A stretch of 64,000 bases of DNA from Anadara kagoshimensis. Its lineage: Eukaryota > Mollusca > Bivalvia > Arcoida > Arcidae. The translations under genes were made by a program, and so were the position numbers. Under the pieces are notes generated by a model. That model worked only from the letters and a program-made list of their open reading frames with translations. It was not told the DNA's origin and ran no database searches. The stretch lies in assembly GCA_021292105.1 (NCBI GenBank), contig CM037873.1, forward strand, positions 13,617,489 through 13,681,488, given 5' to 3'. Shown here one piece after another: positions 1-10,594 of this stretch. The number at the start of each line of letters is the position of its first letter. Within the stretch, counting starts at the first letter, position 1.

Positions 1-640
1 ACACTGACCTAATAGGACAAAATATGTTTCAGTTATCCAAAAGTTAAACTAATTTTGTTCATACAGCAATTTTTTAAAGTTTTTAACAAAACAGTATATA
101 ACTATGTCAAAACTATCCCTTCTGTACCTTCTTACTCGGAACAACTATACATATTATGTCATAATTGGAATATTCGTGATGATCACACCTGGAAAAAAAA
201 TCAGAACAGCAATGACCTACCTGACCCTAAATACCCTGATGTAACTGAATGAGGTCCAGTCGGTGTATAAACTTGATCAAATTTTCTTAATTTTCCCAAA
301 ATTGCTCTATGCACAGAACTAAATAACGCTATTTTCATTTAAAAATATAATTTGGTTAGGTCAGTGCATTTAAAATGTATTTTATTGATAGTTAAATGGA
401 AACAATTTCAATTAAAAGAAATAAATAAGAAAAATCATGTGCAGTCAATTTATGAAAATACAGTAGGCGGCTCCTTGATATAAGTGAAATAATAATAATA
501 ATAAATCAAGAACAAAAGATTAATAAAATTAATATCATTTATATGTTACTAATGCAAGTTGTAAATAATTCAATGACATAATACATGTATCATAGTTTCA
601 TGGAATTATACGGTACATTGATACCGCCCATCGAAAATAA
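1..640. other. AT-rich stretch with no gene recognised
   Basis: No coding signal, RNA gene or clear repeat was seen. The only open frame of note is a 65-codon frame with no recognisable similarity and no splice context. A short (AAT)n run lies near 490-505. Confidence 0.5.
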
Positions 641-2290
641 AAACATTAAACTGTAAGGGAACAACCCAAGCACAAAATGTTGGAACAATTGAAGAAAAGA
701 TGAGCCATGGTATTTTGAATCGTAGTTCTGCGTGATATAGATACAGAATACTGTAAGGGAACAGTTTAATCCCCTAGAAGCTCGAGCAATTGAAGAGATG
801 ATGAACCATGGTATTTAGAATCGTAGTTCTGCGTGATATAGATACAGAATACTATAAGGGAACAGTTTAATCCCTAGAAGCTCGAGCAATTGAAGAGATG
901 ATGAACCATGGTATTTAGAATCGTAGTTCTGCGTGATATAGATACAGAATACTATAAGGGAACAGTTTAATCCCCTAGAAGCTCGAGCAATTGAAGAGAT
1001 GATGAACCATGGTATTTAGAATCGTAGTTCTGCGTGATATAGATACAGAATACTGTAAGGGAACAGTTTAATCCCCTAGAAGCTCGAGCAATTGAAGAGA
1101 TGATGAACCATGGTATTTTGAATCGTAGTTCTGCGTGATATAGATACAGAATACTGTAAGGGAACAGTTTAATCCCTAGAAGCTCGAGCAATTGAAGAGA
1201 TGATGAACCATGGTATTTAGAATCGTAGTTCTGCGTGATATAGATACAGAATACTGTAAGGGAACAGTTTAATCCCCTAGAAGCTCGAGCAATTGAAGAG
1301 ATGATGAACCATGGTATTTAGAATCGTAGTTCTGCGTGATATAGATACAGAATACTGTAAGGGAACAGTTTAATCCCCTAGAAGCTCGAGCAATTGAAGA
1401 GATGATGAACCATGGTATTTTGAATCGTAGTTCTGCGTGATATAGATACAGAATACTGTAGGGAACAGTTTAATCCCCTAGAAGCTCGAGCAATTGAAGA
1501 GATGATGAACCATGGTATTTAGAATCGTAGTTCTGCGTGATATAGATACAGAATACTGTAAGGGAACAGTTTAATCCCCTAGAAGCTCGAGCAATTGAAG
1601 AGATGATGAACCATGGTATTTAGAATCGTAGTTCTGCGTGATATAGATACAGAAAACTAGGGAACAGTTTAATCCCCTAGAAGCTCGAGCAATTGAAGAG
1701 ATGATGAACCATGGTATTTAGAATCGTAGTTCTGCGTGATATAGATACAGAATACTGTAAGGGAACAGTTAATCCCCTAGAAGCTCGAGCAATTGAAGAG
1801 ATGATGAACCATGGTATTTAGAATCGTAGTTCTGCGTGATATAGATACAGAATACTGTAAGGGAACAGTTTAATCCCCTAGAAGCTCGAGCAATTGAAGA
1901 GATGATGAACCATGCTATTTTGAATTGTAGTTCTGCGTCATATAGATACAGAAAACTAGGGAACAGCTTAATCCCCTAAAAGCTCGAGCAATTGAAGAGA
2001 TGATGAACCATGGTATTTTTTAACAGTCACGTACCATAAAGATACAAGAAACTATACGGAAGAAGCCCAAGCATCTACAAACTCGAACAATTGAAAGGAT
2101 GACGAGCCATGGTACAAAAATAACCGTTATGAAACAACAAATCCCTAAAAGCTCGAGCAATTGAAGGGATAACGAGCCATGGTATTTTTCAATCTGGTTC
2201 CTGCATCATTAAGATACAGAAACCTGTAAACGAACAGCCCAAGACCCAAATAGATCCAAGAGATAATGAGACATTGTATTTTACTTTAAT
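640..2290. repeat. ~100-bp satellite array
   Basis: A tandem array whose landmark GATGATGAACCATGG recurs near 799, 899, 1000, 1101, 1201, 1302, 1403, 1503, 1604, 1702, 1802, 1903 and 2001, giving a period of 98-101 bp. About 13 units are nearly identical. Units at both edges (640-750 and 2010-2290) are clearly diverged. This is the usual pattern of an array homogenised by unequal exchange in its centre. Each unit also holds an XhoI-like CTCGAG and an NcoI-like CCATGG site. Short open frames in it are by-products of the repeat. Confidence 0.95.
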
Positions 2291-2775
2291 TATCACCAAT
2301 ATATAAATTTTGACCTAGCTTTTGTCACACGGACTGTACAGGTGTACCGAAGACTGTTCCCAATAGTTCACTATACCATTTTGTTCCGGAGGACTATAAG
2401 CAAGAGATAAAGCATTTCATTAACGTTATGGTAATTGTTAATAAAGCATTTCTGTAAGAGTGGACTGTTTTCTTTGTTTATTCTATAATACATGTATTAT
2501 AAAGAATCAATAATGAAAAAGGTTTCTACAAATGTCTTGTTTCGCATTACTGCGTTGTTTGTCATTTATTTGTCTACCCCTCTGTCCGTCTTTACAATTA
2601 GTAACCAATTTGTTTTATATTCACATAGACCTTTACATGCACGTGTCAACACGTTACTTATGACATCTTACAAGGTTTGGCATTATTTGTGGCATCACGT
2701 GAGGTTCAGCAATATTTGTGACATTCTACACGGTTTAGTCCCTTGGGACTTGTTCAACATCACTTGAAACAGTGA
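2291..2775. other. Intergenic, no gene recognised
   Basis: Unique-looking AT-rich sequence between the satellite and a dispersed repeat. A 91-codon frame at 2492-2767 has a hydrophobic start but no family match and runs into the first units of the next minisatellite. I do not call it a gene. Confidence 0.4.
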
Positions 2776-2779
2776 ATTT

Positions 2780-3058
2780 TCCTTACCGTTGGCCTTTACT
2801 GATTCACCTGGTATCAGTATAATGGACTGGGGGAGTGGTGGTACGCTTGTCTGCGGCGTACTGATTCTGTGAGCTAGCACGGTAAAGTCGCCCTGAGTGC
2901 GCGCTATTACAAGGCAGACCATACAACACACTAGCACTTCACATGCATACACAAATTGTTCATAGATTAATCCATAGAGATTAATTAAATAGTTCTCGTC
3001 GCGAATAGCTGAAAAATTGCTGATGCGACGTTAAGCAACATTCAACCAACCAACCAAA
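2780..3058 (+). repeat. Dispersed SINE-like repeat with conserved 3' tail
   Basis: The last ~145 bp (about 2910-3056) match 21965-22107 closely. Both contain the core CTCGTCGCGAATAGCTGAA and end in TTCAACCAACC. The 5' part carries a CCATTATACTGATACCAGG block. A shared 3' tail with divergent 5' parts suggests a SINE family. From general memory such tails are common in mollusc genomes, but I could not check this. Confidence 0.6.
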
Positions 3059-3059
3059 C

Positions 3060-3650
3060 TTGAAACATCACATAATTAGGTTCAGTATTATTGTGACTTC
3101 ACACAAGGTTCGTTATTACTTGCGGCTTCATAAAATGTCCAGCATTACTTGTGACATCACACGAGGTTCAGCATTACTTGTGACATCACACTTGGTTCAG
3201 CATTACTTGTGACATCAGACGAGGGTCAGCATAAGTTGTGACATTACACGCGGTTCAGCATTACTTGCGACTTCATACAAGGTCTAGCATTACTTGTGAC
3301 ATCACTCGAGGTTCAGCATTACTTGCGACTTCATACAAGGTCCATCATTACTAGTACACGACGTACAGCATTACTTGTGTTTTCACACGAGGTTCAGCAT
3401 TACTTGTGACATTACATGAGGTTCAGCATAACATGCGACATCATTGGAGGTTCAGCATTAGTGGTACTTGCGACATCACACGACGTACAGCATTACTTGT
3501 GTCTTCACACGAGGTTCAGCATTACTGGTACTTGTGACATCACACGACGTACAGCATTACTTGTGTCTTTACACGAGTTTCAGCAGTACTTGTGACATTA
3601 CACAAATTTCAGAGCCATATGTGACACCACACATGGTTCAGCTATTATTT
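3060..3650. repeat. ~29-bp minisatellite
   Basis: Tandem, imperfect units built on GGTTCAGCATTACTTGTGAC followed by ATCACACGA. About 20 units are present, with single-base changes and some compound higher-order units (for example the pair carrying CACGACGTACAGCATTACTT). It abuts the dispersed repeat that ends near 3058 and stops ~130 bp before the end of the zinc-finger gene. Confidence 0.9.
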
Positions 3651-3779
3651 TTGACACAAACAATTATATCTAGAGATATTAGTGCAATAGTGTTTCTCTC
3701 TCTTGTATTCAAGTCCACGTGACTGTGATTGCCAACTAAACTCTAAAGTAACAGTTAGTATGGTAATAAATATGAAGAG

Positions 3780-6320
3780 TCATGATACACATTTTCCAAT
3801 ATCTTCTTGCCATACGTAAGCTTCTTTTTTAATTTTATGTTTACCTTGAATATGAACCCGTAAAACACACATAAACCTGAAACGCATGCCACAAATTTTA
3901 CAGAAAAATGGTTTTTCTCCACTGTGGATTCTAAGGTGGTTTTTAAGAGAAGTCTTTTGTCGAAACTTTTTACCACAAATGTCGCATACATGGTCGTAAC
4001 GTCCTTCGTGGATTTTTATATGGCCTCTCAGAGAACACTTATACCTAAAGTATGTATCACAGTAAGTACACTTGTATTGACCCTTTTCTTGATGACTACA
4101 TAAGTGAATCTTTAAAGTACCCGAATCTTTATATGCTGCGCCGCATATATGGCACACGTGTGGTCGTTCATCTGAATGCAGCTTCGTGTGTATATGTAAA
4201 TTCCCCTTAGATGCAAATATTTTTCCGCATATATTACACAAGTGTTGTTCTGTATATCCTTCATGAACTTTTTTTATATGCATCTGTAGTGCGGCTTTAC
4301 AAGTGTACGATTTACCACAAGTATCACAGTTGTACTTTCTCGCCTGATAATCTTTTTGGTGCGTTTTGATATGACCTCTCATAGTTAAAGACGTAAAAAC
4401 CTGGTCACAGATGTCACATTTTACCTTCGGTTTTAAATGGACCCAGGTACGATGTCGTTGCATATATATGGAATTCGTGAACGTTTTTGAACAAAAATCA
4501 CACTTGCTTGGTTTTTCAGTGTGTGCATTATGAAAATGTGTTCTCATTTTCCACTTAGATGGGAATACTTCCCCACACTTTTTACATGGATGCCCAATTT
4601 CCTTATTATTATATATATGGCGTCCGTGCCCATGTTTCACTACAGGCTTGATATTTCTGGTCGAGCTGATTTGAGTGTTATCTTCACTCAATGGCTTGGT
4701 GTCGCCTGGTGTTGTAACGTCGCTTGGCTGTAGCTGGTTTTCGTGGGATTTTAAATGATCACATAGCTCCGATTTCTTCAAAAATGTTTTTCCACACACA
4801 TCGCAAAGATACAACGCGATTTGCGTATGGGATCCAATATGTTGATAAACTTTCCGTGTAGAAATATCTTTTTCACAAATGTTACATTTAAAGCCACCTG
4901 GTTCCTTTTTGTAATGTGAAGACGTGATATGGTCATTTAAACCCATATTATCGGAGAATTCTATGAGGCACAATTTACATGTAACATTCAATTTACTTTC
5001 CTCAATGGCGTGTGTCTTTTGATGATTTTCAAACAAATACGAACTTTTGTATTCTTTGTTGCAAATTCCACATCGGTATATTTTTCGTTTATAATGTGTC
5101 CGCCTGTGACTATGCATGTTGTAGACATTTGGAAAAGATTTCTGACATAGAGTACATAGAGTTGTTTCAGCTAAGTGTGTTTGTAATCTGTGTTTTACCA
5201 ACAAGGAATTGCATTTAGCTACAAAATCACAGCTCTCACAGTGGAGTGTTTTACTTTCAGACGTCTTCTGTTTCTTGGTTGTTTTAGAATGAACCTTCCT
5301 ACTTCTAACTTGCACCTTCTTATCCTTTCGAGGTCGGCCTCTCCCAGATTTGATCCTTTTCTTTGATTTTCCGGGAGGTTTATATTCTTCTTCAGAATCC
5401 TCTTCCATATACATATTTACTACGTATTTCCTTTGTTGTTTTCTTTTTGGCAATTTTGGTGCAGCCACTGTTTCCTCGATCTCAGTTTTGCAGATTGACA
5501 AATGCGGACTGCTTACAGTGTCATTTAATGAAATATTGTCTGACCCAATGTTTCGTCCAACATCTACATTGCCATGCCCAGCATTTACGATTAGTTCAGC
5601 AGATTGACCACTTTCAGAGTAGTCTATGTATTCTTGTTTAATACATTTTATGTCGTCTGCTGCAATAGGATTAGTACCGCCATTATTAACATGCGAGTTA
5701 GTGGTTTGCTCTGTACATGGAATGTTAGGAATGCTGTTACTATTACACATTTCTGTATTTTCTGAGCAACCATTTGTAGACATTGCCACACTACCATGAG
5801 ATCCACTGTGCACTTCATTGTGACAAGGATTTTCAAGTTGAGGTTCATTTATTTCTTCTGCTGGTAAACTGGTGGAAATCTCATTCCTTTTACATGTGTT
5901 TGAACTTTCTGAGACAGTACATGGAGACACAGGTTCATAGCTCATAAATCTGTCGTGTGACTCGTTGATGTTATTACTTCCTGCTAATTTTGGTACACCA
6001 GGCGTACATTTTTCTATTACATGTTCAGTTGTTTTGATATTTTGAATCAAAATTTTTTTCTCAATAGCTATATTAACAACATTGTAATCCACAATGATGT
6101 TGTACAGCTTTTCATGGACCTTTGTAAGTAGGTGCCATTGGCCCTTTAATGTATGTGGTTTATTGTCATTATACGTCACTTCTACCTCATACTCATTACA
6201 AACAGCCAACAACACATGTTCTAAAATAAAATTATGTTGTTTTGCTATTTTATCTGCCTCTTTCAGAAATCCTGTGCTTAATTCTGCCTCCCCTTTTGAA
6301 AATACTTCCGATATTGTCAT
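3780..6320 (-). CDS. C2H2 zinc-finger protein with AT-hook (paralogue 1)
   Basis: Probable nuclear DNA-binding regulator of 846 aa in one uninterrupted coding exon. What is seen: residues 1-95 form a conserved N-terminal segment shared without gaps with the paralogue at 23082-25637 and not recognised as KRAB, BTB or ZAD. Residues 100-300 are polar and acidic, with a SUMO-type IKQE at 227-230. A basic linker holds an AT-hook core GRGRPRK at 326-332. Fifteen C2H2 fingers run from residue 361 to about 835. Most are CX2CX12HX3-5H, and fingers 12-15 are joined by short linkers of the usual TGEKP type. The ATG at 6320 is chosen because its protein start aligns with the paralogue and a splice acceptor lies 41 bp upstream. 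Frames on the other strand are shadows. DNA target and role are unknown. Confidence 0.9.
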   Translation of the reverse strand: MTISEVFSKGEAELSTGFLKEADKIAKQHNFILEHVLLAVCNEYEVEVTYNDNKPHTLKGQWHLLTKVHEKLYNIIVDYNVVNIAIEKKILIQNIKTTEHVIEKCTPGVPKLAGSNNINESHDRFMSYEPVSPCTVSESSNTCKRNEISTSLPAEEINEPQLENPCHNEVHSGSHGSVAMSTNGCSENTEMCNSNSIPNIPCTEQTTNSHVNNGGTNPIAADDIKCIKQEYIDYSESGQSAELIVNAGHGNVDVGRNIGSDNISLNDTVSSPHLSICKTEIEETVAAPKLPKRKQQRKYVVNMYMEEDSEEEYKPPGKSKKRIKSGRGRPRKDKKVQVRSRKVHSKTTKKQKTSESKTLHCESCDFVAKCNSLLVKHRLQTHLAETTLCTLCQKSFPNVYNMHSHRRTHYKRKIYRCGICNKEYKSSYLFENHQKTHAIEESKLNVTCKLCLIEFSDNMGLNDHITSSHYKKEPGGFKCNICEKDISTRKVYQHIGSHTQIALYLCDVCGKTFLKKSELCDHLKSHENQLQPSDVTTPGDTKPLSEDNTQISSTRNIKPVVKHGHGRHIYNNKEIGHPCKKCGEVFPSKWKMRTHFHNAHTEKPSKCDFCSKTFTNSIYMQRHRTWVHLKPKVKCDICDQVFTSLTMRGHIKTHQKDYQARKYNCDTCGKSYTCKAALQMHIKKVHEGYTEQHLCNICGKIFASKGNLHIHTKLHSDERPHVCHICGAAYKDSGTLKIHLCSHQEKGQYKCTYCDTYFRYKCSLRGHIKIHEGRYDHVCDICGKKFRQKTSLKNHLRIHSGEKPFFCKICGMRFRFMCVLRVHIQGKHKIKKEAYVWQEDIGKCVS

Positions 6321-6363
6321 TTTGATTCTTCTTGTAACACATCTAACATTATTTCCAAAACCT
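6321..6363 (-). promoter_or_regulatory. 5' UTR piece and splice acceptor of paralogue 1
   Basis: On the minus strand a pyrimidine-rich TTTATTTAAATTTCAG ends at 6362, followed by 41 bp of leader before the ATG. This suggests that the coding exon is preceded by at least one non-coding exon further upstream (higher coordinates), which I could not locate. The paralogue has the same arrangement. Confidence 0.55.
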
Positions 6364-7130
6364 GAAATTTAAATAAATACAATTCTTCATTAGTAGTGCT
6401 TGGAACAAAATTATGAAACCAAACGTATTTTAAGGGGTTGAAAAAATATCCAAAGGACCAAAATATATTTAATCAAATTTAGCAAAGAAGATACTTTGCA
6501 TTAGGGAGTATACCTCAGTTTTGAGGATTTTCAGATTTTAATTCCCAGCAAATTTAGACTGGTATATTTCTGATGATATAAAAGTATTACAAACTGCGTA
6601 TATGCTATTGTTGGTGATGCTTAATCGACCAACATCAGATATATTTTGCATCCTTTATCATTCACAAGAATTTCTATTAACTAGAAGAACAACATTCACA
6701 CACACACACATCAGGAAAGAATTCAGTTTTACACCCAGTGAGAAATATATATCATGATGCAGTCAGCTGTAGGTGAAATTACAGATATTTATACATGCAC
6801 CTTTTTCAATTTGCTTATGTTTTTATCACACCAATAGATACAGAGGCATCTGTTTAATAGGTCTCCTCTCAAGGACACATGAGTGATCATGACACGAGTC
6901 ATCTAAGATAATATGTTAAGCTTATCCAGACAGTTTAGTAAACATTAATGGAACTGTCTGAACAAAATCTATTGACTGTTAGTCACCAACACAAATTTAC
7001 CCATTGTAAACTGTATAGGAAGCTTTGGTATTCTTTATTTTAAATTTAACTGCAGAAGGGAGATAACTCTTGTATGTAATTCAGTAGAATTTTACCAGTA
7101 TAATGGTTGCAAGATAAAAATGGTCTTAAA
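6364..7130. other. Upstream/intron region of paralogue 1, no gene recognised
   Basis: AT-rich, with a short (CA)n near 6695-6707. It probably belongs to the first intron or promoter of the zinc-finger gene. No promoter element can be assigned. Confidence 0.4.
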
Positions 7131-8935
7131 AATGAAAATTGGGGACTCATGAGTGTTAACAAGGTTAATTCTATCACTTGATCTGGTGACCTAAATATTG
7201 ACCCAACACAACCCATATACTACCTCAACATAGTTATTGTCAAGGAAAAGATTCTGAACAAGTTTGATATGGCCTAATGACTTATTTATTGACCCAACAT
7301 AGTCCTGTCTTTCTCTAGAGAATCATTCTGTGAAAGTTTGGTGAAAGCTTGGGGTAAAATTGTGGCCTCTACAGTATTAACACGTTTTTCTCTAGACGCT
7401 TTGCCTTTGGCCAACTTAATGACCTATAATGGCCAGTATACAAACTTGACCTTGTTTCTGTCAAGAGAATCGTTCTGAGCAAGTTTGATGAATTTTTGGC
7501 TAAAAATGTAGCATCAAGTGTGTTACCAATTCTTTTTTATGATTTGGCCTAGTGACCTACTTATTGACCCCATGTGACCTATATAAATACTTGCCCTTGT
7601 CAAGATTTTCAATATTTTGGCCTAGTGACCTACTTATTGACTCTAACATGGCTTATATAAGAACTTTATCTTTTTGTGTCAAGGAGATCATTCTGAGCAA
7701 GTTGGATGAATTTTGGAGTAAAACTGTTGCCTCTAGAGTATTATCAAGTTTTTTTCTTTTATTTAAACTAGTGACTTATTTACTGACCCAACATGACCTA
7801 TACAGGAGCATTACCTTGATTTGATAAAAGGGTTATTGTGTGATGTAGTTTGGACTAAAACTGTGGTCTCAAGAGTGTTTTAAAAGGCTCTATGTTCTAT
7901 GGCTTGATCATGTGACCTCCATGTTACCCCAACATAACCTATATACCATCTAGACCTAGTTTTATGTCATGATGCTTTAATGATGAAGTTTGAACTAAAA
8001 TTGTAGCCTCTAGAATCTAACACTCTTTTGTATGAGTTAATCTTGTGGCCGATTTATTAATCTATCATAGAAACATGGCCTAGATTTGTCAAGAGGGTAA
8101 TGGGGTTTGCCGCTGTACCACTTGATACCTTCTAACGTGTCTGTGAAACGCTTGTTTCCAATGGACATGGAATCGCACAATGACGCTTTCCCGTAAAAAC
8201 GACATTATTCCGGGAATTTGTAACGTTGACGTTTTCCAAAATGTTCCGCACAAACGTTAAGAGGTACTGATCACGTGGTACGGCTGCGAACCCCATTCGA
8301 AGAAAGTCTGATGTATTTTGAAGAAAAAATGGGGTTTCATGAGTGTTTAAAAAAGGGTTTTTTCATGGCTTGACCTGGTGACCTACATATTGAACCAACA
8401 TAACCCATATGCCATCTCAACCTAATTTTTGTCAAGAAAATAATTCTGAACAAGTCTAATAAAGTTTTGACTAAAACTGTGGCCTCAAAGCGTTTAACAA
8501 GGTTTTTTCTTTGGCTTTACCTGGCGACATATATATTGGCCTAACATAATCTATGCTAATAAGTATTTCAACCTAGTTTTGTCAAAAGAATCAATTTGAG
8601 CAGGTTTAGTGAAGCTTGCACTAAAATTGTAACTAAAATTGTGTGAAGCTTGCACTAAATTGAGTACATTGTGTATTAACAAGTTTTTTCTATGATTTGA
8701 CCTAATGAGCTACAAATTGACTAAACATGACCAATATGCTTTTGCCAAGAGCGGGATTATTCTGAGAAAATTTGAATTAATTAAAAATAGAATTATGGTC
8801 TCAAGAGTGTTAACAAGATTTTTTTTACCATGACCTAGTGGCCTACTTATTGATCCAACATGGCCTATTTTATAATTTTATCTAGATTTTGCGGAGAGGA
8901 TCACTGTGGTAAATTTTGAGTATTCAGCCTGAATA
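7130..8935. repeat. Old ~175-bp tandem array
   Basis: About nine strongly diverged tandem units. Each contains, in order, a GTGACCTACTTATTGACCC-like block, an ACATGACCTATAT-like block, TGTCAAGAGGATCATTCTGA, a GAGCAAGTTTGATGAA-like block, and GTGGCCTCTAGAGTGTTAAC. The divergence and indels point to an old array. A MITE at 8099-8297 interrupts it, and repeat units resume on the far side. Confidence 0.85.
8099..8297 (-). mobile_element. Foldback MITE, copy 1 (199 bp)
   Basis: Terminal inverted repeats of ~25 bp: it begins AATGGGGTTTGCCGCTGTAC and ends with the complementary GCGAACCCCATT. The inner arms also pair imperfectly. A second copy lies at 63401-63601 in the opposite orientation, which gives independent support for both ends. 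It is inserted inside the 175-bp tandem array. No transposase is encoded and the target duplication is unclear. Confidence 0.85.
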
Positions 8936-8989
8936 GGAAACTTATCAGAAATCTTCTTTCTTCTTTAATTAGGATCTTACCCCAATCAA

Positions 8990-9327
8990 ATGATTAATTG
9001 ATTGAATGGGGTTTTATGTCCAGACAAGAAAATTACACTTATATCTAAATGTCAATAGTTATAAATTAAATTTCAGAAATTTTACCCTTGCACATGCAGT
9101 GCTTTTTGGGTAATGTGCAGTAGGGGTTGTTCTTCAATGTGCAAAGGGACATCAGTTTTAAGGCTTCATCTGATGAAGGACCCAGAGAGAGAGAGAGAGA
9201 GTGGTTGGTGAAAGAACACCCACTACCTATTTTAAAGTCATGGTCAGACGACCCAGGCAGGGATTTGAACCCATGCCCTCCTCACATTAACAACTGAGCC
9301 ATCCACCCCCCCCCCCCCCCCCCCCCC
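8990..9327 (-). mobile_element. tRNA-derived SINE (minus strand)
   Basis: On the minus strand 9303-9235 resembles a tRNA head: a Pol III A-box-like TGGCTCAGTTGTTA and a B box GGGTTCAAATCCC with flanking complementary T-stem bases. A body follows to about 8990 with a GCACATGCAGTGC-type segment. A run of C (9305-9327) and a short (GA)n (9187-9201) flank or interrupt it. The acceptor stem does not pair, so this is a SINE or tRNA pseudogene rather than a working tRNA. Confidence 0.6.
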
Positions 9328-9660
9328 GCTCATGTTGTTTTTGTTCATTACCGAACTCTATGTACAGTTAGGTAATAAACAAAGGACAGTAAAAGTATAT
9401 TGTCTAGATTTCAGAAATTGTCTTCATTATAACTAATAGTTAAACTTCATCAGTACCTTGTAGTTCTGTCAATAATACAGTAATTTCTGCAAACACTGAA
9501 TTGTAAATACTTTGCAAGGGACATCACTCTTGCTTTTCCACCTGGCGTACCATATGGAATTGTTACCATACTATATTTACTACAGTTTACAACACATATT
9601 TTCGTGTTAACCTTTAATTGTTGGGCCTTATATACATGGTGAGTTTATTCTTGTTTAAAA
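9328..9660. other. Unique flank of the LTR element, no gene recognised
   Basis: No coding or structural signal. It ends in AAAA (9657-9660), the probable 4-bp target duplication of the LTR element, matched by AAAA at 18988-18991. Confidence 0.5.
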
Positions 9661-10445
9661 TGTGGCAGACATATGTATATATGTATATTTATATTTTATT
9701 TAAGTTTAATAAAGTTAGTTAAGGATATTAATTAGGATGTTAGTCTTGTGATGTTCATGTAATGTTCATGTGGTTGTCTTGTACTGTCCATATCTTCTAC
9801 TATGCCACAGACAGGTGAGTCACTTGAGTTACCTGGTCTGTTACTGCACTTTTCTGCCACTATTAATTTAGTGGAGCTCCTTAGTCATCTGACTCTGTTC
9901 TCTTTTCTGATTGGCTTTCTATTTTTATGTGACCAAACCAGTTCTTTTTCCTGGGTTAGATTTTCATTCTGTTCATGGGTTTGGTTAGCTATACATGACA
10001 CACCTTAATGGTGGATTCTCTCACATTGTAATCTGCTGGTCTACTAATATTTTTGGCATGGTCAGGAATGGGTTATTGTAAGATTTTGGATCACCTGAAT
10101 CCCATAGATTAGGTAATTTTCATTTTATTCAGATTTTACTTGTAATACTTTATTTTTGCTAAAAAACCAATATTGGAATTTCACTTGAATATATATAGTC
10201 ATTATAACAAGAGTAATGGTTCATTTGCATAATTTGCATATGGTAGATTTATAATACAAATATTTATAATATTATGCTTTAATACATTTTGGTAATTTTT
10301 ATAACTGATTCTGTCTTAAAATTATATATTTATGGTAAAATTACTATTTTTGTATCTGTGTCAATTTTCTACGAAAATTGAGATTTTGGTGTATTATTTG
10401 GTAGTGCAAAGAGTTATTTCCCTTTGCCATTGTTTACATTGTATG

Positions 10446-10459
10446 TATATATATAATAT
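10446..10459 (+). promoter_or_regulatory. Putative TATA element of the 5' LTR
   Basis: An AT-only TATATATATAATAT run about 55-68 bp upstream of the AATAAA. It fits an LTR core promoter with transcription starting ~25-30 bp downstream. Inference from position only. Confidence 0.4.
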
Positions 10460-10513
10460 CTCACACGTAGCCTTGTCTCGTTACAGGGTGATTTTTATTT
10501 GTATCATATCAAG

Positions 10514-10519
10514 AATAAA
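10514..10519 (+). terminator. LTR poly(A) signal AATAAA
   Basis: AATAAA, 55 bp before the end of the LTR. The same signal in the 3' LTR is at 18927-18932, where it would terminate the element's genomic transcript. Confidence 0.55.
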
Positions 10520-10576
10520 GAACCCAATACAGTTGGATCGGCTTAGTTTTATCTGCAATTTCCTAACTGTTACAAA

Positions 10577-10594
10577 TGGCGCCCACGTAGGGAC
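10577..10594 (+). promoter_or_regulatory. Primer-binding site, tRNA-Lys type
   Basis: TGGCGCCCACGTAGGGAC starts two bases after the LTR. TGGCGCCC followed by an ACGT-GGG block is the classical form complementary to the 3' end of tRNA-Lys, used to prime minus-strand DNA. Slight mismatches to the canonical site are visible. Confidence 0.75.

Larger units (their letters stand above)
9661..10574 (+). repeat. 5' LTR (914 bp)
   Basis: It differs from the 3' LTR by four substitutions and no indel: near 9711 (a/t), near 10168 (c/a), near 10373 (c/t) and near 10467 (c/g). That is about 99.6% identity. A TATA-like run and an AATAAA lie near its 3' end, so U3 is long (~800 bp) and R-U5 short. A 68-codon hydrophobic frame (9802-10008) is repeated identically in the other LTR; I treat it as chance. 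Confidence 0.95.

Noticed and set aside
640-2290. CRISPR array
   Set aside because: Direct repeats are full-length satellite units without unique spacers, in a eukaryotic genome. The same applies to the other tandem arrays.
2695-2952. An 85-codon minus-strand frame with a signal-like start
   Set aside because: It lies in the SINE-like dispersed repeat shared in part with 21955-22108.
4521-5641. Plus-strand genes opposite the zinc-finger gene
   Set aside because: Shadow frames of the intact 846-codon minus-strand frame; the same holds opposite paralogue 2.
9802-10008. A conserved 68-codon frame present in both LTRs
   Set aside because: Identity follows from LTR identity. The peptide is low-information and hydrophobic with no family similarity.
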